Assembly (NCBI GenBank): GCA_018398765.1
Contig: JAHBMJ010005483.1
Location: 58,046-122,045 of the forward strand
DNA: 64,000 bases
Origin: Chromera velia
Lineage: Eukaryota > Sar > Chromeraceae
Direction: 5' to 3'
In this document: positions 46,491 to 57,513 of the stretch, piece after piece
How the letters are laid out: every line of letters begins with the position of its first letter
Position numbering within the stretch: the stretch's first letter is position 1
Position numbers and translations under genes: made by a program
Notes under the pieces: generated by a model
Told to the model about the DNA's origin: nothing
The model's input: the letters and a program-made list of their open reading frames with translations, nothing else
Databases searched by the model: none

Positions 46491-47341
46491 AGTTTATCCC
46501 ATAACTCTTTTGTCTCGCCCTCTCTTCATTTCTTTGGTTTGGAACCCTTTGGCTGTCTGCTTGTGAAACAGGTAGCCAGTTTCTTTCAGTCTCTCAAATC
46601 TATAGAACGTGCCTTGCCCACGGCTGTATGGGAGGCGTGTATCACTGGTTCTTAGACTAGTGCCCCCTTTGTGTCCTCCACCAAACATCTAGCTATGCCT
46701 CTTAACAATTCTCTCCTGGAAGACACGAATGAGCCACGTGAAGAAAAACTAAAAAAGAAGGGGAAATATAAATAGAAAGAGACGTGTCGCAAGATCCAGA
46801 CGAACCAATGGCTTGGGGAATAGGCTAGAAGGCAGGAAGGCAGCAGGAATAGAGACAGAATCTTCCAATAGGGCGGCGCCCGGCCCGGGAGGTAGGACAC
46901 TACACAAACACACAAACAGAGGCTCCGCCCGGCTTTTTAGAGTCGTGTGGGGGACTGCCTGCCTGCAGGGATACACAGGCATACATAGAGTCCAAAATCG
47001 CTCAGAGAGCAGTACTAGTCTGTGCATGCACAGCTGTTTTCGTTGCCTGCCTATCCCGTTCCTCACTGGACTGTAGCAGCCCGAGCCACAGATCTTTGCA
47101 GTTATGACTGAAAAAAATGGTCCCCTACCTGGCTGTGTAGTGTGAGCATGTAGTTGACAGAGGAGACGAACATGCAGCTGCTCTGGCTCATCTAAATGTG
47201 TTTGTTTGAGTGTCTGACTGTTGACTTCTTATGGTATGGACCTCATATGTTCTGAAGTACTCTCGTCACACTTTCATTTAGCATCCCCATGCTGCCTTCA
47301 CTGATTTCCAAAGAGAGAACCCTTCCAGACAGAGGCTCTTC
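46491..47341. other. Between the two repeat copies; no gene seen
   Basis: I recognise no family in any frame. It is probably decayed repeat sequence. Confidence 0.4.
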
Positions 47342-47815
47342 ATGCTCCTCCTAGTAGAAAAGAAATGGCAGTCACGTCCGTCAGACACAGGAAACGATCT
47401 GCACATACGCATGCTGTCCCGTTGTCTTCTTAAATCCTCTATGAACATCCGCCCTCTCCTGAGAGTGATGACGGGTGGTTATGTCCAGCGGGGGGAGCTA
47501 GAGAAGACCTGCTTGGCTTGCTCTGGCAGAAAAGTTTATGATGAGATCCATTTGCTCACGGAATGTGTAGACACAGAGAGGGAAAGACAGAAGCTTAACA
47601 AAACTATCAGTAGAATAAAAGAGCGCGCGCCCATTGAGAAACGGGTGGAAATTGCGCAATGGGTGGGTGCCTCAGCTGGTAGAGGAATGGGGGAGAATGA
47701 AAAGAAAGTCCGAGAGATGATCGCTCTTATTTCGTTGTTCCAGCCTCTGGTGGGCAGGAGGGCGGTTGAGGAGTGTATAGCCAAATTGGAGAGAGTTCGT
47801 GTTGACATGTGTTAA
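47342..47815 (+). mobile_element. LINE retrotransposon 3' fragment with intact zinc knuckle
   Basis: The 157-codon frame contains CLACSGRKVYDEIHLLTEC, a C-x2-C-x9-H-x4-C knuckle typical of LINE RT tails, then a Lys/Arg-rich helix (RERQKLNKTISRIKERAPIE) and a natural-looking stop. It resembles the decayed tail of the LINE at 3145-4685 in layout. No reverse transcriptase sequence precedes it, so it is a 5'-truncated or broken copy. Confidence 0.75.
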
Positions 47816-47920
47816 TGGATCAATGCGCTAGGTCAACAAACCAACATTGCATATCATGCCCCGTGGTTGGCCAGAGCCTAAGTGGTAGTTCACCAGCTTT
47901 AACCGCCTCAATTCAATTCA

Positions 47921-48255
47921 TTGTGTGTGTGCGGATAGCGGAACTGGAGGTGTTGTGTACTGGCGGCGCTGTATTACACTGCATTGAAAAACCGAGTCCC
48001 AAAAAGTGTTGTATGCATGTAGGCTAATAGCAGAACTTGAGGTGTTGCGCGCTGCATTAAAAAAAATAATCCTAAAAAGTGTTGTATGTACATAGATAGC
48101 GGAACTGGAAGTGTTGCGCGCTGCATTGAAAAAAGTAAGCCCAAAAAGTGTTAATTGTATGTTAATTGTATGCTGGTGGATAGCGGAACTGGGGGTGTTT
48201 TGCGCTGCATTAAAAAAAATAGTCCCCAAAAGTGTTGTGTGCATGCAGGCGGATA
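47921..48255. repeat. Second copy of the ~65-85-bp tandem array (five units)
   Basis: It corresponds unit for unit to the last five units of the first array, with the same internal insertions, so the two regions are a segmental duplication about 1.86 kb apart rather than independent expansions. Confidence 0.85.
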
Positions 48256-48289
48256 GCGGAACTGACGCAACATAAAAGAGAGAAGAGGA

Positions 48290-48618
48290 GGATGTATGAA
48301 AAGCCATGTGCCGAGATACGGAGAAACTTTTCCCCGCTGGTGCTTACAGTAGACGGGGTCTTTGCGCCTGTATTCCAAGCTGTATTGAGAACAATAGTGT
48401 GGGGGTTGGTGAAAAAGAATGGGGCTATACGAAGTAAAATAATAGGAGCAGTGAAAACAAGTTTGCAGATGGCAGCGCTTAGTCTAAGAGCAGTGTCAGC
48501 ATACATTCGGAGAGCAAGAGGAACACAGGCGACGACAAAGATGGGGGCTATGTCATTGGCTACAGTGGGAGGCATGACTGCAGTACAGGCTCCTGAGGAG
48601 GAGAGCGACTGGACGTGA
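48290..48618 (+). mobile_element. LINE C-terminal domain fragment
   Basis: After the array the frame reads MYEKPCAEIRRNFSPLVLTV and DGVFAPVFQAVLRTI, then a helical AIRSKIIGAVKTSLQMAALS and AYIRRARG, ending at 48618. The order 'F-x-PLV-x-S/T-x-DG, helix, RG-x-R' is one I associate with the C-terminal end of non-LTR retrotransposon proteins; this is from memory of the family. No RT domain is attached. Confidence 0.55.
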
Positions 48619-48767
48619 GAGATTAGTTTAGGAAAAAGACCAGTTAATTCAAAACAGAGATGAGCGACATGCATACAATGCAACACTGAAAATCATTATC
48701 ACACAAAAAAAAAACTGGAGGTGTTGCGCGCTGGTTATATACCAAGAAAAAAGTAGTACAGGCCCAG

Positions 48768-48885
48768 TGCAACATGTTGCAACCATGTGTTGCAACATAT
48801 GATGTGTTGCAACATATGATGTGTTGCAACCATATCATTGTTGCAACCTTGTGTTGCAACCCGCGTACCAGCTAGGTTGCAACCC
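48768..48885. repeat. TGTTGCAAC tandem repeat
   Basis: TGTTGCAAC or GTTGCAAC recurs eight times in about 110 bp; three successive units are GTGTTGCAACATATGAT. The core GTTGCAAC is itself palindromic. No gene overlaps it. Confidence 0.8.
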
Positions 48886-49372
48886 GTTCCAGCATGTGTA
48901 GTACTAAGCATGCATGCGGATCAATACATGTGAAACTTGATCTGTACGTACGTACCATTTCGATTCTAACTGCCGATCGAGAAAAGTGTGTTCAATTAAT
49001 GTTGTTCGATATGCATCGATCTCTTAATACATAACAAGTTGGTCCCCTACCAGGAAGCGAAGCGTTTTGTGCCACAGAAGGTGTACCTTTCATACACAGA
49101 CAAGCCGGAGTTTCACAATACGCTGAGGTGCGATAGTCGTCACTCCCTTTAGCGTGACTGAGTGACTGAGCGGGAAACAGTCTACTTCAATGCCAGCCTG
49201 CCAGCAGGTATTTCACCGCTCGAACCTTGCAGTAAAAGCGTCTGCTATCCTCCCGACCGATTAAACTGCTCTTGTGTATATACAGCATTGAGACCGTCTG
49301 TATTCTAGTCCTTTTGCACTTTCGCTTTTCCACGCGCTGTTCTTTTGCACTTAGGCGGCTTGAACAGGCAAG
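48886..49372. other. 5' flank of the DUF389 gene; no gene seen
   Basis: It presumably contains the promoter and leader. TTTTGCACTTAG at 49342-49353 resembles a 3' splice site 19 bp before the start codon and could end a leader intron. Confidence 0.4.
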
Positions 49373-50476
49373 ATGCTTGAAATGAAGGTTATCGTTCCTC
49401 TTGAAAAGGAGGGAGAGGTGGTCAGCGTGATTGAAGACAACAACGTCAGGGCTGTGGCCAGACTGAGAGGGGATGAGGTTGTGGTCGTCATTGTTTACGC
49501 GCAACAGGCAGGAGCAGCACATCTGATGAAGGACGTCAGTCAGACAGGCGGGCGGGCAGGCTCGCAGGCAGGCAGTCAACAGTTTCGTGTGCTAGATTGT
49601 GTATACCGTGCGCGCCTCTCCGTACATCCTCTCTGTGGACAGTCTTCGGTATCTTCCTCACATCCACACACCTGAGTAAGGCAAATGCACACAGGCAACC
49701 CAATTTCGTGCTTGCCGTTCCTTCACTCAAGAGTCCCCTGTTCGTGCCAAAGCAACTGTGACGTAGAACAGTACGGAATTGCGACGATGGTAGCTAAGCT
49801 ATTTGTGCTGCTCAGTCCCTTGATTTCTTTATCCACACAGGACGAGCACGCTGGTCTCTAGGCTGAGGTCTTCATTCAGTGGAGTCCATGTATGTGTCCG
49901 CATCCGTGCGTCTCGGTTGTAGAGACGAGGCACTGAAGAAGAATAGAGTCTCTGCATAGATGGATTGTTGGAGTGCAACTTTGCGTCGTGTAGTGCTGTC
50001 ATACTGAGCCTCTTTCAGAGGTCGAACACGATTTCTGAATACTTTCTCACCATCCGTGTGTTTTTGTTCCATCTTCTTCTCGGATCCCTACAAAGATGCA
50101 GCTTTTTTGCGTCTCCTTTTCGTGCGTCACTGCAGCTGGACCGCATCGGGTGTGGAGTTGCCTTCGGTCGCATTGCCCTGAACAGCGTCGACGTTGTCAA
50201 ACCCCTTCCTCGAAAAATCATCAAGAGGGGCTACACGGAAAGGGGGAAGGAAAAGGAAAAGGAGACGGAGAAAGCCATGGGTCTAGAAGAAGCAATTGAC
50301 TCCGCACGGATGAGCATTGAGGAAATCTACACCACGGTCGGTCTGTCTGTCTGTCTGCCGGTCTGCCTGTCTGCCTGTCTGTTTGTGGGTCTTCCTGTCT
50401 ATCCGAGAAAGAAAAAAAAAAAAAAGAAGTCGTACGGTCCGTCTATCTCATGCCCCCCCCCTCTCTCTCTCACTCA

Positions 50477-50526
<50 letters not shown>

Positions 50527-51838
50527 TTGTATGTGTGCGTCCGTGTGCACGCGCACGAAGACGACTTCTGGTGCTGCCCCTTCGGGAAGGATCTCGACTG
50601 TACAAAAACAATTTCTTTCTGCTCCTGCTTCTTTGCCTTGCCCTTTGTCTCTTCTCTAACAATCTTTTTCCCTTCCCCTGCCGACCTTCCCACTAGCTTC
50701 TTCTGCAGCCGCAAAAAATTTCGTTTCGTCTCCTCTCTCGGACTGTGTGACTGACTGTCTGCATGCATCTATTCATTTATTCATTCATTCGTTCGTTCGT
50801 TCGTTCGTTCATTCATTCAATCATTCAAAAGCTGTGACCACAAAGAGAGAGCACTTGAGTAAAAAAGAAATGTGGAAGTGCAAAAAGAAAAAAAAAAAGT
50901 GCCGTGAGGGAGTCCGGGGGGGCCTTGAGAATCCAAATTTCATCTTTTCCGCACGCATGCAGATCGAGAATTACATCGGTCGCGGTTGAAATTCGAAAAG
51001 CCGTCATCAATCCACTGTCCTTGAGTGTTCTGGTCGCCTGCCTGTACATATATATATTTGTGTGTGTATGTCTGTCTGTGTGTGTGTCTATCTGTATACC
51101 TGCAGGTCTCTGATGGTGCGGGTCTCTCGTCTACCTTTATTGCCTATTCAATTGTGGCGGCACTGATCGCAGGTTGGTGAGATGAGATTTGCTCTTTCAG
51201 CTGCAACAATCCAATCGTATCGCTAAATTGTGCTCCCCCCCTAAATTGTGTTCAATGTAGTGAAAGCACGAAGATAAACATATTCAAGTACGAGACTTGG
51301 ACGCTTTGGTTGTACAGGGCAAAGGCGCACAAGTTCGGTGGTGCATTTGATGGCTGTGTGTGTCTCCTTTTCCGCCTGCAGGTGGCGGGCTTGCGACAGA
51401 CAACACAGTCCAGATTGTGGCGTCAATGCTTCTGTCGCCCATGATGAGCCCTGTCGTGGCCTTCACATTCGGAGTCGTCGTGCGGTCCGTCGATCCTTCG
51501 TGATTTGTTTCTTTAATTCACGTGTCGGAGGCTTCTTTCTGGAGGTACTTTTCCCCTTACGGACGCCTTCCATACACTATGTCTGTTTTCTGTCTCCCGT
51601 TTACCTGAAGAGATTACCGACCGCAATAGAAAAAAGAAGCCGTTTTACAGATAGAGACTCAAACAGGGGTGGGGAAGGGAGGAGGGGATCACACGCCTGC
51701 ATCAGCTTACGCTTTTTTTCTTCCCTTTTCACTCTTCGTGTCGGGAGAAATGACGTGTTGGTATGCGTCCGTGCTTTTGGCGGGGAGGGGACAGTGGAGC
51801 GTGCGTGAGCATTGTGGGGACTATAGAAGTACACACAC

Positions 51839-51883
<45 letters not shown>

Positions 51884-51980
51884 GTCACACATACAGATAC
51901 ATATATATTAATATATGTATATATGTGTATATATATATACATACGTGTGTGTGTGTGTGCACTGTGCACACACAACAGTG

Positions 51981-52020
<40 letters not shown>

Positions 52021-52050
52021 TTTATATATGTGTATGTGTATGTGTGACAC

Positions 52051-52119
<69 letters not shown>

Positions 52120-52713
52120 AGTGACAGGTCCATGTGGCTTCCTGCTATAGGCACTGAGTTGGTCTGCATTCTGATTTGCCTCCTTGTGGGCGTCTTCACC
52201 GGTCTCACACTTGCGCCTGTCAACAAAAGCCTCGGATGGCCCACCAACGAAATGGTCGGTCGGTTGCATGGTACTATTTGCATGGCATGTGGAAGACTAG
52301 AAAGAATGGTTTCAACTTTTTAAATTTCTTCAAATTCACAAATACACATACAGAAACGCACGTGTCGATACATAAAGGTTTATATAGAGAGTGTGTGTGA
52401 GAAGGGGCGGAGGGACCTGGTGAGAAAAAGCTGTGCATACGTGGTTCCGCCTCTGCGTTTCTCAGCCACGCATTCTTTCTGTGCGTTGCATAGTTCAGAT
52501 CTCGCGCGGAGACCCGGTGAATCTTCTTCCGGGTTTGTTCTTCGCTATTCCCTCGGGTGTCGGCGTGGGCGTGTCTGTGGCGATGGGGGGGAAGGGGAAT
52601 TCTTTCGTGGGGGTCGCAATTGCGGCGTCTCTTTTGCCTCCAGTGGTCGGTCTGCTTTTCTGTTTCTTTTTGTGTTTGTCTATGAGTTTGTATGCCTGCC
52701 TGCCTGACTTTCT

Positions 52714-52747
<34 letters not shown>

Positions 52748-52750
52748 TTC

Positions 52751-52781
<31 letters not shown>

Positions 52782-54807
52782 GCTTCCTTTGTCTATTTTT
52801 GTCTTTTTTTGTTAGTCCTTTATCCACACTTACACTCTCTCTGCATGACGCATCGATTTATGTAAGCAAAGGAGTAGCGTTTTGTATCGATATTGAGGGA
52901 GATTGTGTTTCTCACGCATTCCTTCTGGACAGAAGTATGCACATGTAGAAGTTTTTACGTGTTTTCACTGTGTTCGTAAGTTTCCCTTTCCGCAGGTAAA
53001 CGCTGGTTTGTGTCTTGCATTCGGATGCCTTCTCCTGGCGTTTCACTTCCCTGACGCCCAAGGCAACGTTCCTGAGTGGGCGCAAAGAGGGGAGACGGAG
53101 ACGACAGGACCCGGGTGGGAGGGGGAAGAGGAGGCCCACAGACTCCTCCAATTGGGGGCTGTGTCGTTCGCGCTTTTTTGGATGAACGTGGTTTGTATTT
53201 TTGCAACCGCGGTGGTTGTGTTCAAGATCAAGAGAATCGAACCAGTGCGAAAACAACTCTCTTATTACAGGGAACTCCCACCTCTGCGGCCTGTTCCGGG
53301 CTTGCCGAGGAGAGAGAGCTCGATGCTCTCGGCAGAGGGAGGGGCAGGGGCAGGGGCAGGGGCAGGGGCAGGGGGAGAGGGGTCGCCGCATCCATCGGGG
53401 CAGAGGGGGAAGGAAGGACAGGAGACGGGAAAGCGACATGAGCTCTTTGGTGACGAGGACGAAGAAAAAGACCCTCAAGAGAAACCGGAGGCCTCCTCCT
53501 CCTCACCCAGACAAAAGTGGAAACAGGTGAGTCTAGTTTAATTGTGGGCCCTCCCTGTACATACATTTTGTATATACATGTCATCGATCTTTCATTCAAC
53601 TCTTTTACTCACCGAAAGACAAAAAGTCCGGGGGGGGGAAGGGCAGTGCTTCGCAACAGAAGTTCTTCTTTCGACCTTGGTCAGTTTCCATCCGCTTTGC
53701 ACGAGTACCAGTGTGCTTAGAGTGTTTGTCGTCTGCTTTCTCGGTGCAGGTTCAATGACGACCTGAGATTCGTTGCAGATCATAATTTTACATTTTAGAC
53801 CGTTGGCACAGCTAGGAATACACATTTGTCACAGTACAATACCAAGACAAAGAATACTCAGTCTTTTCCTCATACCAATATTCAGCCGTATGCGATGTGG
53901 TTCTTGATTTTCATGACGGATTCGAGGCTAGGTATTTCCCTGTTTTTGTTTTTCTCCCTTTCTCTTTGATTCCAGGTTCGAGACTACGTGACGGCCTCCC
54001 GTGACCGCGCAAGGGAGATCTTGAAGAACCAACAGGAGTCGAGGGGGGAGAGAGACATTGCCAGGGTCCTCCGACAGGTGAGTGCCTGGAAGTCAATCAG
54101 ATTGGAGGCAAGTGAGTGCCTCACAGTGAGGTGGTAGACAGATGAGTGTCTTGAGTTCATGGAGAGGATGCACAGCACTGAACATATGTGGAAGAATCAG
54201 TTGATGTGTGAAAGAAAGTCACATTGGGGAGAAAGTTATCCATTTCCTTCTCTCTTCATCCGGCAGTGGGTAGGCAGCTGAGTGCCTGGCTTTGCTTTGA
54301 ACGAGAGTCAGACTCAGACAGATGATTGTGAGTGATTGGATTGGTCGCTTTCCTCGACACCCCCCTTTTCCTGCCAGCGGAAGGAAGCCTGAGGACACAG
54401 TCGACCCTTCAATCTATTTGCGTCCCTGCATGCCTTTGTGGGATCCTTCGACCGATACATCAAGTTTTGTTTTGGATTGCGTCTGTGTCACTGGACGAGT
54501 GTGTGCATGTCTGTCTGTTGGTCTACATAGCTGACGGTCCGGTATTTTTATGCACCCACCGGTTGTGTGTGTGTGTGTGTGTGTGCAGGTGATGTTGGAG
54601 GAGGGTGCAGACCGTGAATGGCAGGCGGAGAACATCCGTGAGCTGTTCGAGCAAGTGCAGGCCGAGTGGGGGGACGGGGAGTCCTCGGAGGGGTCTCTGT
54701 TCTCTCAGGGGGCAGTCAGAAATGTGGTCAGGGAACTGCATGCGATGTTCGAGAGGGGAGCGCAGAGGAGAGGCTCTGAGGCGGGAACAGAAGGGGAGAG
54801 CAGCTAG
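49373..54807 (+). CDS. DUF389-family multi-pass membrane protein, 9 exons, 554 aa
   Basis: DUF389 proteins are membrane proteins of unknown function, common in prokaryotes. Exons: 49373-49534, 50136-50336, 51106-51172, 51382-51484, 52122-52254, 52499-52645, 52996-53526, 53976-54077, 54589-54807; phases all join (1,665 nt). Residues 1-80 form a soluble beta-alpha domain (MLEMKVIVPLEKEGEVVSVI, VRAVARLRGDEVVVVIVY). RMSIEEIYTT spliced to VSDGAGLSSTFIAYSIVAAL leads into about six membrane segments, including VQIVASMLLSPMMSPVVAF, IGTELVCILICLLVGVF, FVGVAIAASLLPPV and FWMNVVCIFATAVVVF; the SP-M-P and LPP signatures fit the family. The C-terminal ~190 residues are an extension: a GA repeat encoded by five GGGGCA copies, charged low complexity, then helical VRDYVTASRDRAREILK and a final acidic helix. 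Substrate and compartment are unknown. Confidence 0.88.
51829..52121. repeat. Large imperfect palindrome in DUF389 intron 4
   Basis: AC runs, then CAGTGTCACACATACA and TA-rich sequence on the left mirror TATGTGTATGTGTGACACTG and GT runs on the right. A nested palindrome (GTGTGCACTGTGCACAC) lies at the centre. The right arm ends at the intron's 3' splice site (AG at 52120-52121). Confidence 0.8.
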
Positions 54808-55610
54808 AATTAATGCTGTTGATTTACAGAATCAAACGAGTTGTGTCAAGCGATCTTGCGAATCTTTGATGCATTGCTTGAATGAAAAAATAGCTGAAGA
54901 CGTATTTATGTTTCTGCAACTGCGGTCATTTTTGGATTAGAGCTTCAAAAATGAGTGAAAAGCCTCTCTTGTTCGGTAAGAGTCGATTTAAAAGTTTGGG
55001 CGCGGCTCGAATTAGGGTTCGAGGAAGATTGCTTGCTTTGAATTGTTCGGTCATTATCGATCTGTTTGGCGTTGTGCCGCTGCTTTTACTAATCTGCAGT
55101 CAGATTTCATTCATTTTGTTCTAGGCTTTGTTCCTTGTGTTCCTGAGTGCATACGACAAAAAAAGCTATATAAATTATGTCCTTCCGTGAAGTTTCACTG
55201 AGTTAAGTTTTAGAGTTTTAGAGCAAATTATGTTTTAATTATGTAAATATAAATTTTGAAGGCTTTTTTTTTGCTTCTGGATGAATTTTGAAAAATGTAG
55301 CATGCATGTACTGTGTATGATATACATTTCAATGTTTAAGTTATATTTTCTTCTATATTCAACCTTGTTCTTTGTATATGTACTGTTTGTATATGTACTG
55401 TTTGTTTAATATATATTTATACTTTATTGTTTAATATGTCCACAAGTGTTTAGATGATTTGAAGGTCAAGAAACTCTAATGAGACTCTGATTATGAAGTT
55501 AAATTATAGCTATACAAACATCTTAACATCTGCCAACTCATCATGACATGGATATGATAAATTATCTAGTAAATCATCAATATATTTGATTTTAAGTCTA
55601 GTTCTAAGTT
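54808..55610. other. AT-rich 3' flank; no gene seen
   Basis: AT-rich sequence with a doubled TATATGTACTGTTTG motif near 55375-55400. Nothing coding is recognised. Confidence 0.6.
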
Positions 55611-56490
55611 TACGTATCCCCGCAGTGACCTATGCGATAATGGACCCTATTTGGGGCTCTCAGATGGCAAAAAAATTAAAAACACTTTATAGAGTAAAAT
55701 TAAGCCTATATATAGCATAGTTATGACTTTCCTAAAACTTTTAAAGGTTTTTTACATGTTCTAGCTTATTTAGAAGACTATATATTTACTTGAAAAAAGC
55801 TTTAAAAAGGCTTCCTAACTATGGGTGCAATATAGTGTCATAGACGGAGGCAGGAGCGCAGGGGGAGTTCTTTGGATTGCCAGTGCCTGAGACTGGCAAT
55901 GCACAGGATCAACAGATGGAAGACAATGATGCAGACAACGAAAACAATGCACAGCTTATGTCTTTTGGCATTGCGGGGTTACTGATGATAGACAATATGC
56001 TTAACGGGGCACTGCATGGTAGATAGAGAGATCTGAAGGGGTGGGTGGGGGTGCCGGGTGGGGCGGCAGGGCCTAGCTCAGCGTTAGTACGGGGGCTGAG
56101 CATACAATTCCGAAGGCTCACTAGATCTAGGCATACAATTCTATACACCAAATGCTTAACAGATGCTGGCGTTTTTATGGAAACATCCTTAGCTCTAGCC
56201 CTAGCTAGACTAGTACATTTTTATCTCATGATGATTCCCACCTCCATGATGCTTATGTTGCCCCCATAGTTAGGAGACCTTTTTAAAGCTTTTTTAAGGC
56301 AAATACATAATTTTCTAAACAAGCTAGAACATGTTAAAAAGCTTTAAAAGTTTTAGAAAAGTTATAAGTATGCTATATATATAGGTTTAATTTTGCTATA
56401 CAAAGTGTTTTTAATTTTTTTACTATCTGAGAGCCCCTTACATAGGCGAAATACGGTCCATTATCACATAGGTCACTGCCGAGATGCGTA
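55611..56490. mobile_element. Foldback/long-TIR element, ~880 bp
   Basis: The left arm (55611-55838) and right arm (56248-56490) are inverted copies of about 230 bp, roughly 85% identical by eye. Shared blocks are CAGTGACCTATG, GATAATGGACC, GGGGCTCTCAGAT, AATTAAAAACACTTT and CTAACTATGGG. The ~410-bp core is GC-richer and has a short plus-strand frame (EFFGLPVPETGNAQDQQMED and on to LLMIDNMLNGALHGR) without recognised similarity. It may be a remnant of a coding region captured by the element. No transposase is recognised. Confidence 0.8.
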
Positions 56491-56570
56491 TATATATATA
56501 ATTGTTCAGCATTATTTAATGATCCAGACCTCATTTAATACTCAATTTGGTATGAATCATAATTTTTTAA

Positions 56571-56572
<2 letters not shown>

Positions 56573-56619
<47 letters not shown>

Positions 56620-56629
56620 CGGATTGACG

Positions 56630-56674
<45 letters not shown>

Positions 56675-56679
56675 ATTGG

Positions 56680-56710
<31 letters not shown>

Positions 56711-56716
56711 ATTGGC
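56573..56716. repeat. GATT tetranucleotide array
   Basis: About 36 units of TTGA/GATT with a few GATG, GACG and GGTT variants. Minus-strand Asn-Gln-Ser-Ile frames here are artefacts. Confidence 0.95.
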
Positions 56717-57073
56717 CCACATACTGTATGGGGCCTCTCAGGCTTTGGAGTCTCAGCTGCCAGCAGCAGCCTCGGAGAAACCCGTCCCTTTCTGTGCACG
56801 TTGAGCCAGACAAAACGGGCAGGCACCGTCTCACTCCCCCCCTGCCCACCTACCCAGCCGTGGTATTCGACGCACTTCTCTACGGAGATTCAGGGGGAGT
56901 GCCATGAGGGGAGCCGACTATCAGATCGTCGTGGCCATCCTGAAGGGCGGGCACACACACATACTCGCCTCCCGTCCAAGCTTCTATGCCCGTTTATACC
57001 TCCCCTTAGCCTCCCCCAGAAAGTCCCTGAATGCTTATGCAGGAATTCCATAACCTTCGAGGACAAGGGATCA

Positions 57074-57296
57074 CCTCTCTGACACTACAAGCCACTTGAA
57101 ATAGAAATCTTCAAGTTCATCCGCCCATGCGACTTTGTATTTCAAGAATTAACCCGCGCCTGCGGCGCAAACTTTAAGACACTGTCCGTGCCTGCGGCGC
57201 AAACTGAGTTTTAAGATATAGCCCGCGCTTACAGCACGGATTAAAGCCATCCACGAGAGCGACTTTAAATTCAAGTGGCCTGTAGTGTGAAGGAGG
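57074..57296. mobile_element. Small MITE with 27-bp inverted ends and internal tandem repeat
   Basis: The ends read CCTCTCTGACACTACAAGCC... (57074-57100) and, reverse-complemented, CCTCCTTCACACTACAGGCC... (57270-57296), matching at about 23 of 27 positions. Inside are three degenerate ~37-bp units containing CCCGCGCCTGCGGCGCAAAC (from about 57153). The block GCGACTTT-AATTTCAAG-like occurs on both sides of the units. No coding sequence is present. Confidence 0.65.
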
Positions 57297-57374
57297 TGCG
57301 AGGGATGGGGGGGTCTGGGATCCTTCAATTTTCCCAGAATTTGAAGGATGTCTGAGCAGAGCAAGTTCACTCTG

Positions 57375-57513
57375 GACCCCAGGGAGTCTTTCCCCCACAC
57401 CGTTCTGGAAGCTCTCTCCAAAAGCCGCAGACCAGATATAAACTTTGGGTGATCATTGCGGCCCAGGCGTAGGAGAGCCTTGATCGAGTCGGGTGATTCC
57501 TCCCTGTTATACT
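57375..57513 (+). repeat. Dispersed repeat copy 2 (partner at 33487-33628)
   Basis: Same order and orientation of shared blocks as the first copy (AGCTCTCTCCAAAAGCCG, ATCATTGCGGCCCAGGCG, AGGAGAGCCTTGATCGAGTC). It lies about 80 bp right of the small MITE. Confidence 0.7.

Noticed and set aside
50955-51020. Extra DUF389 exon after the acceptor at 50961
   Set aside because: Its open frame needs a phase that exon 2 does not supply, and exon 2 joins directly to 51106 with an uninterrupted family match.
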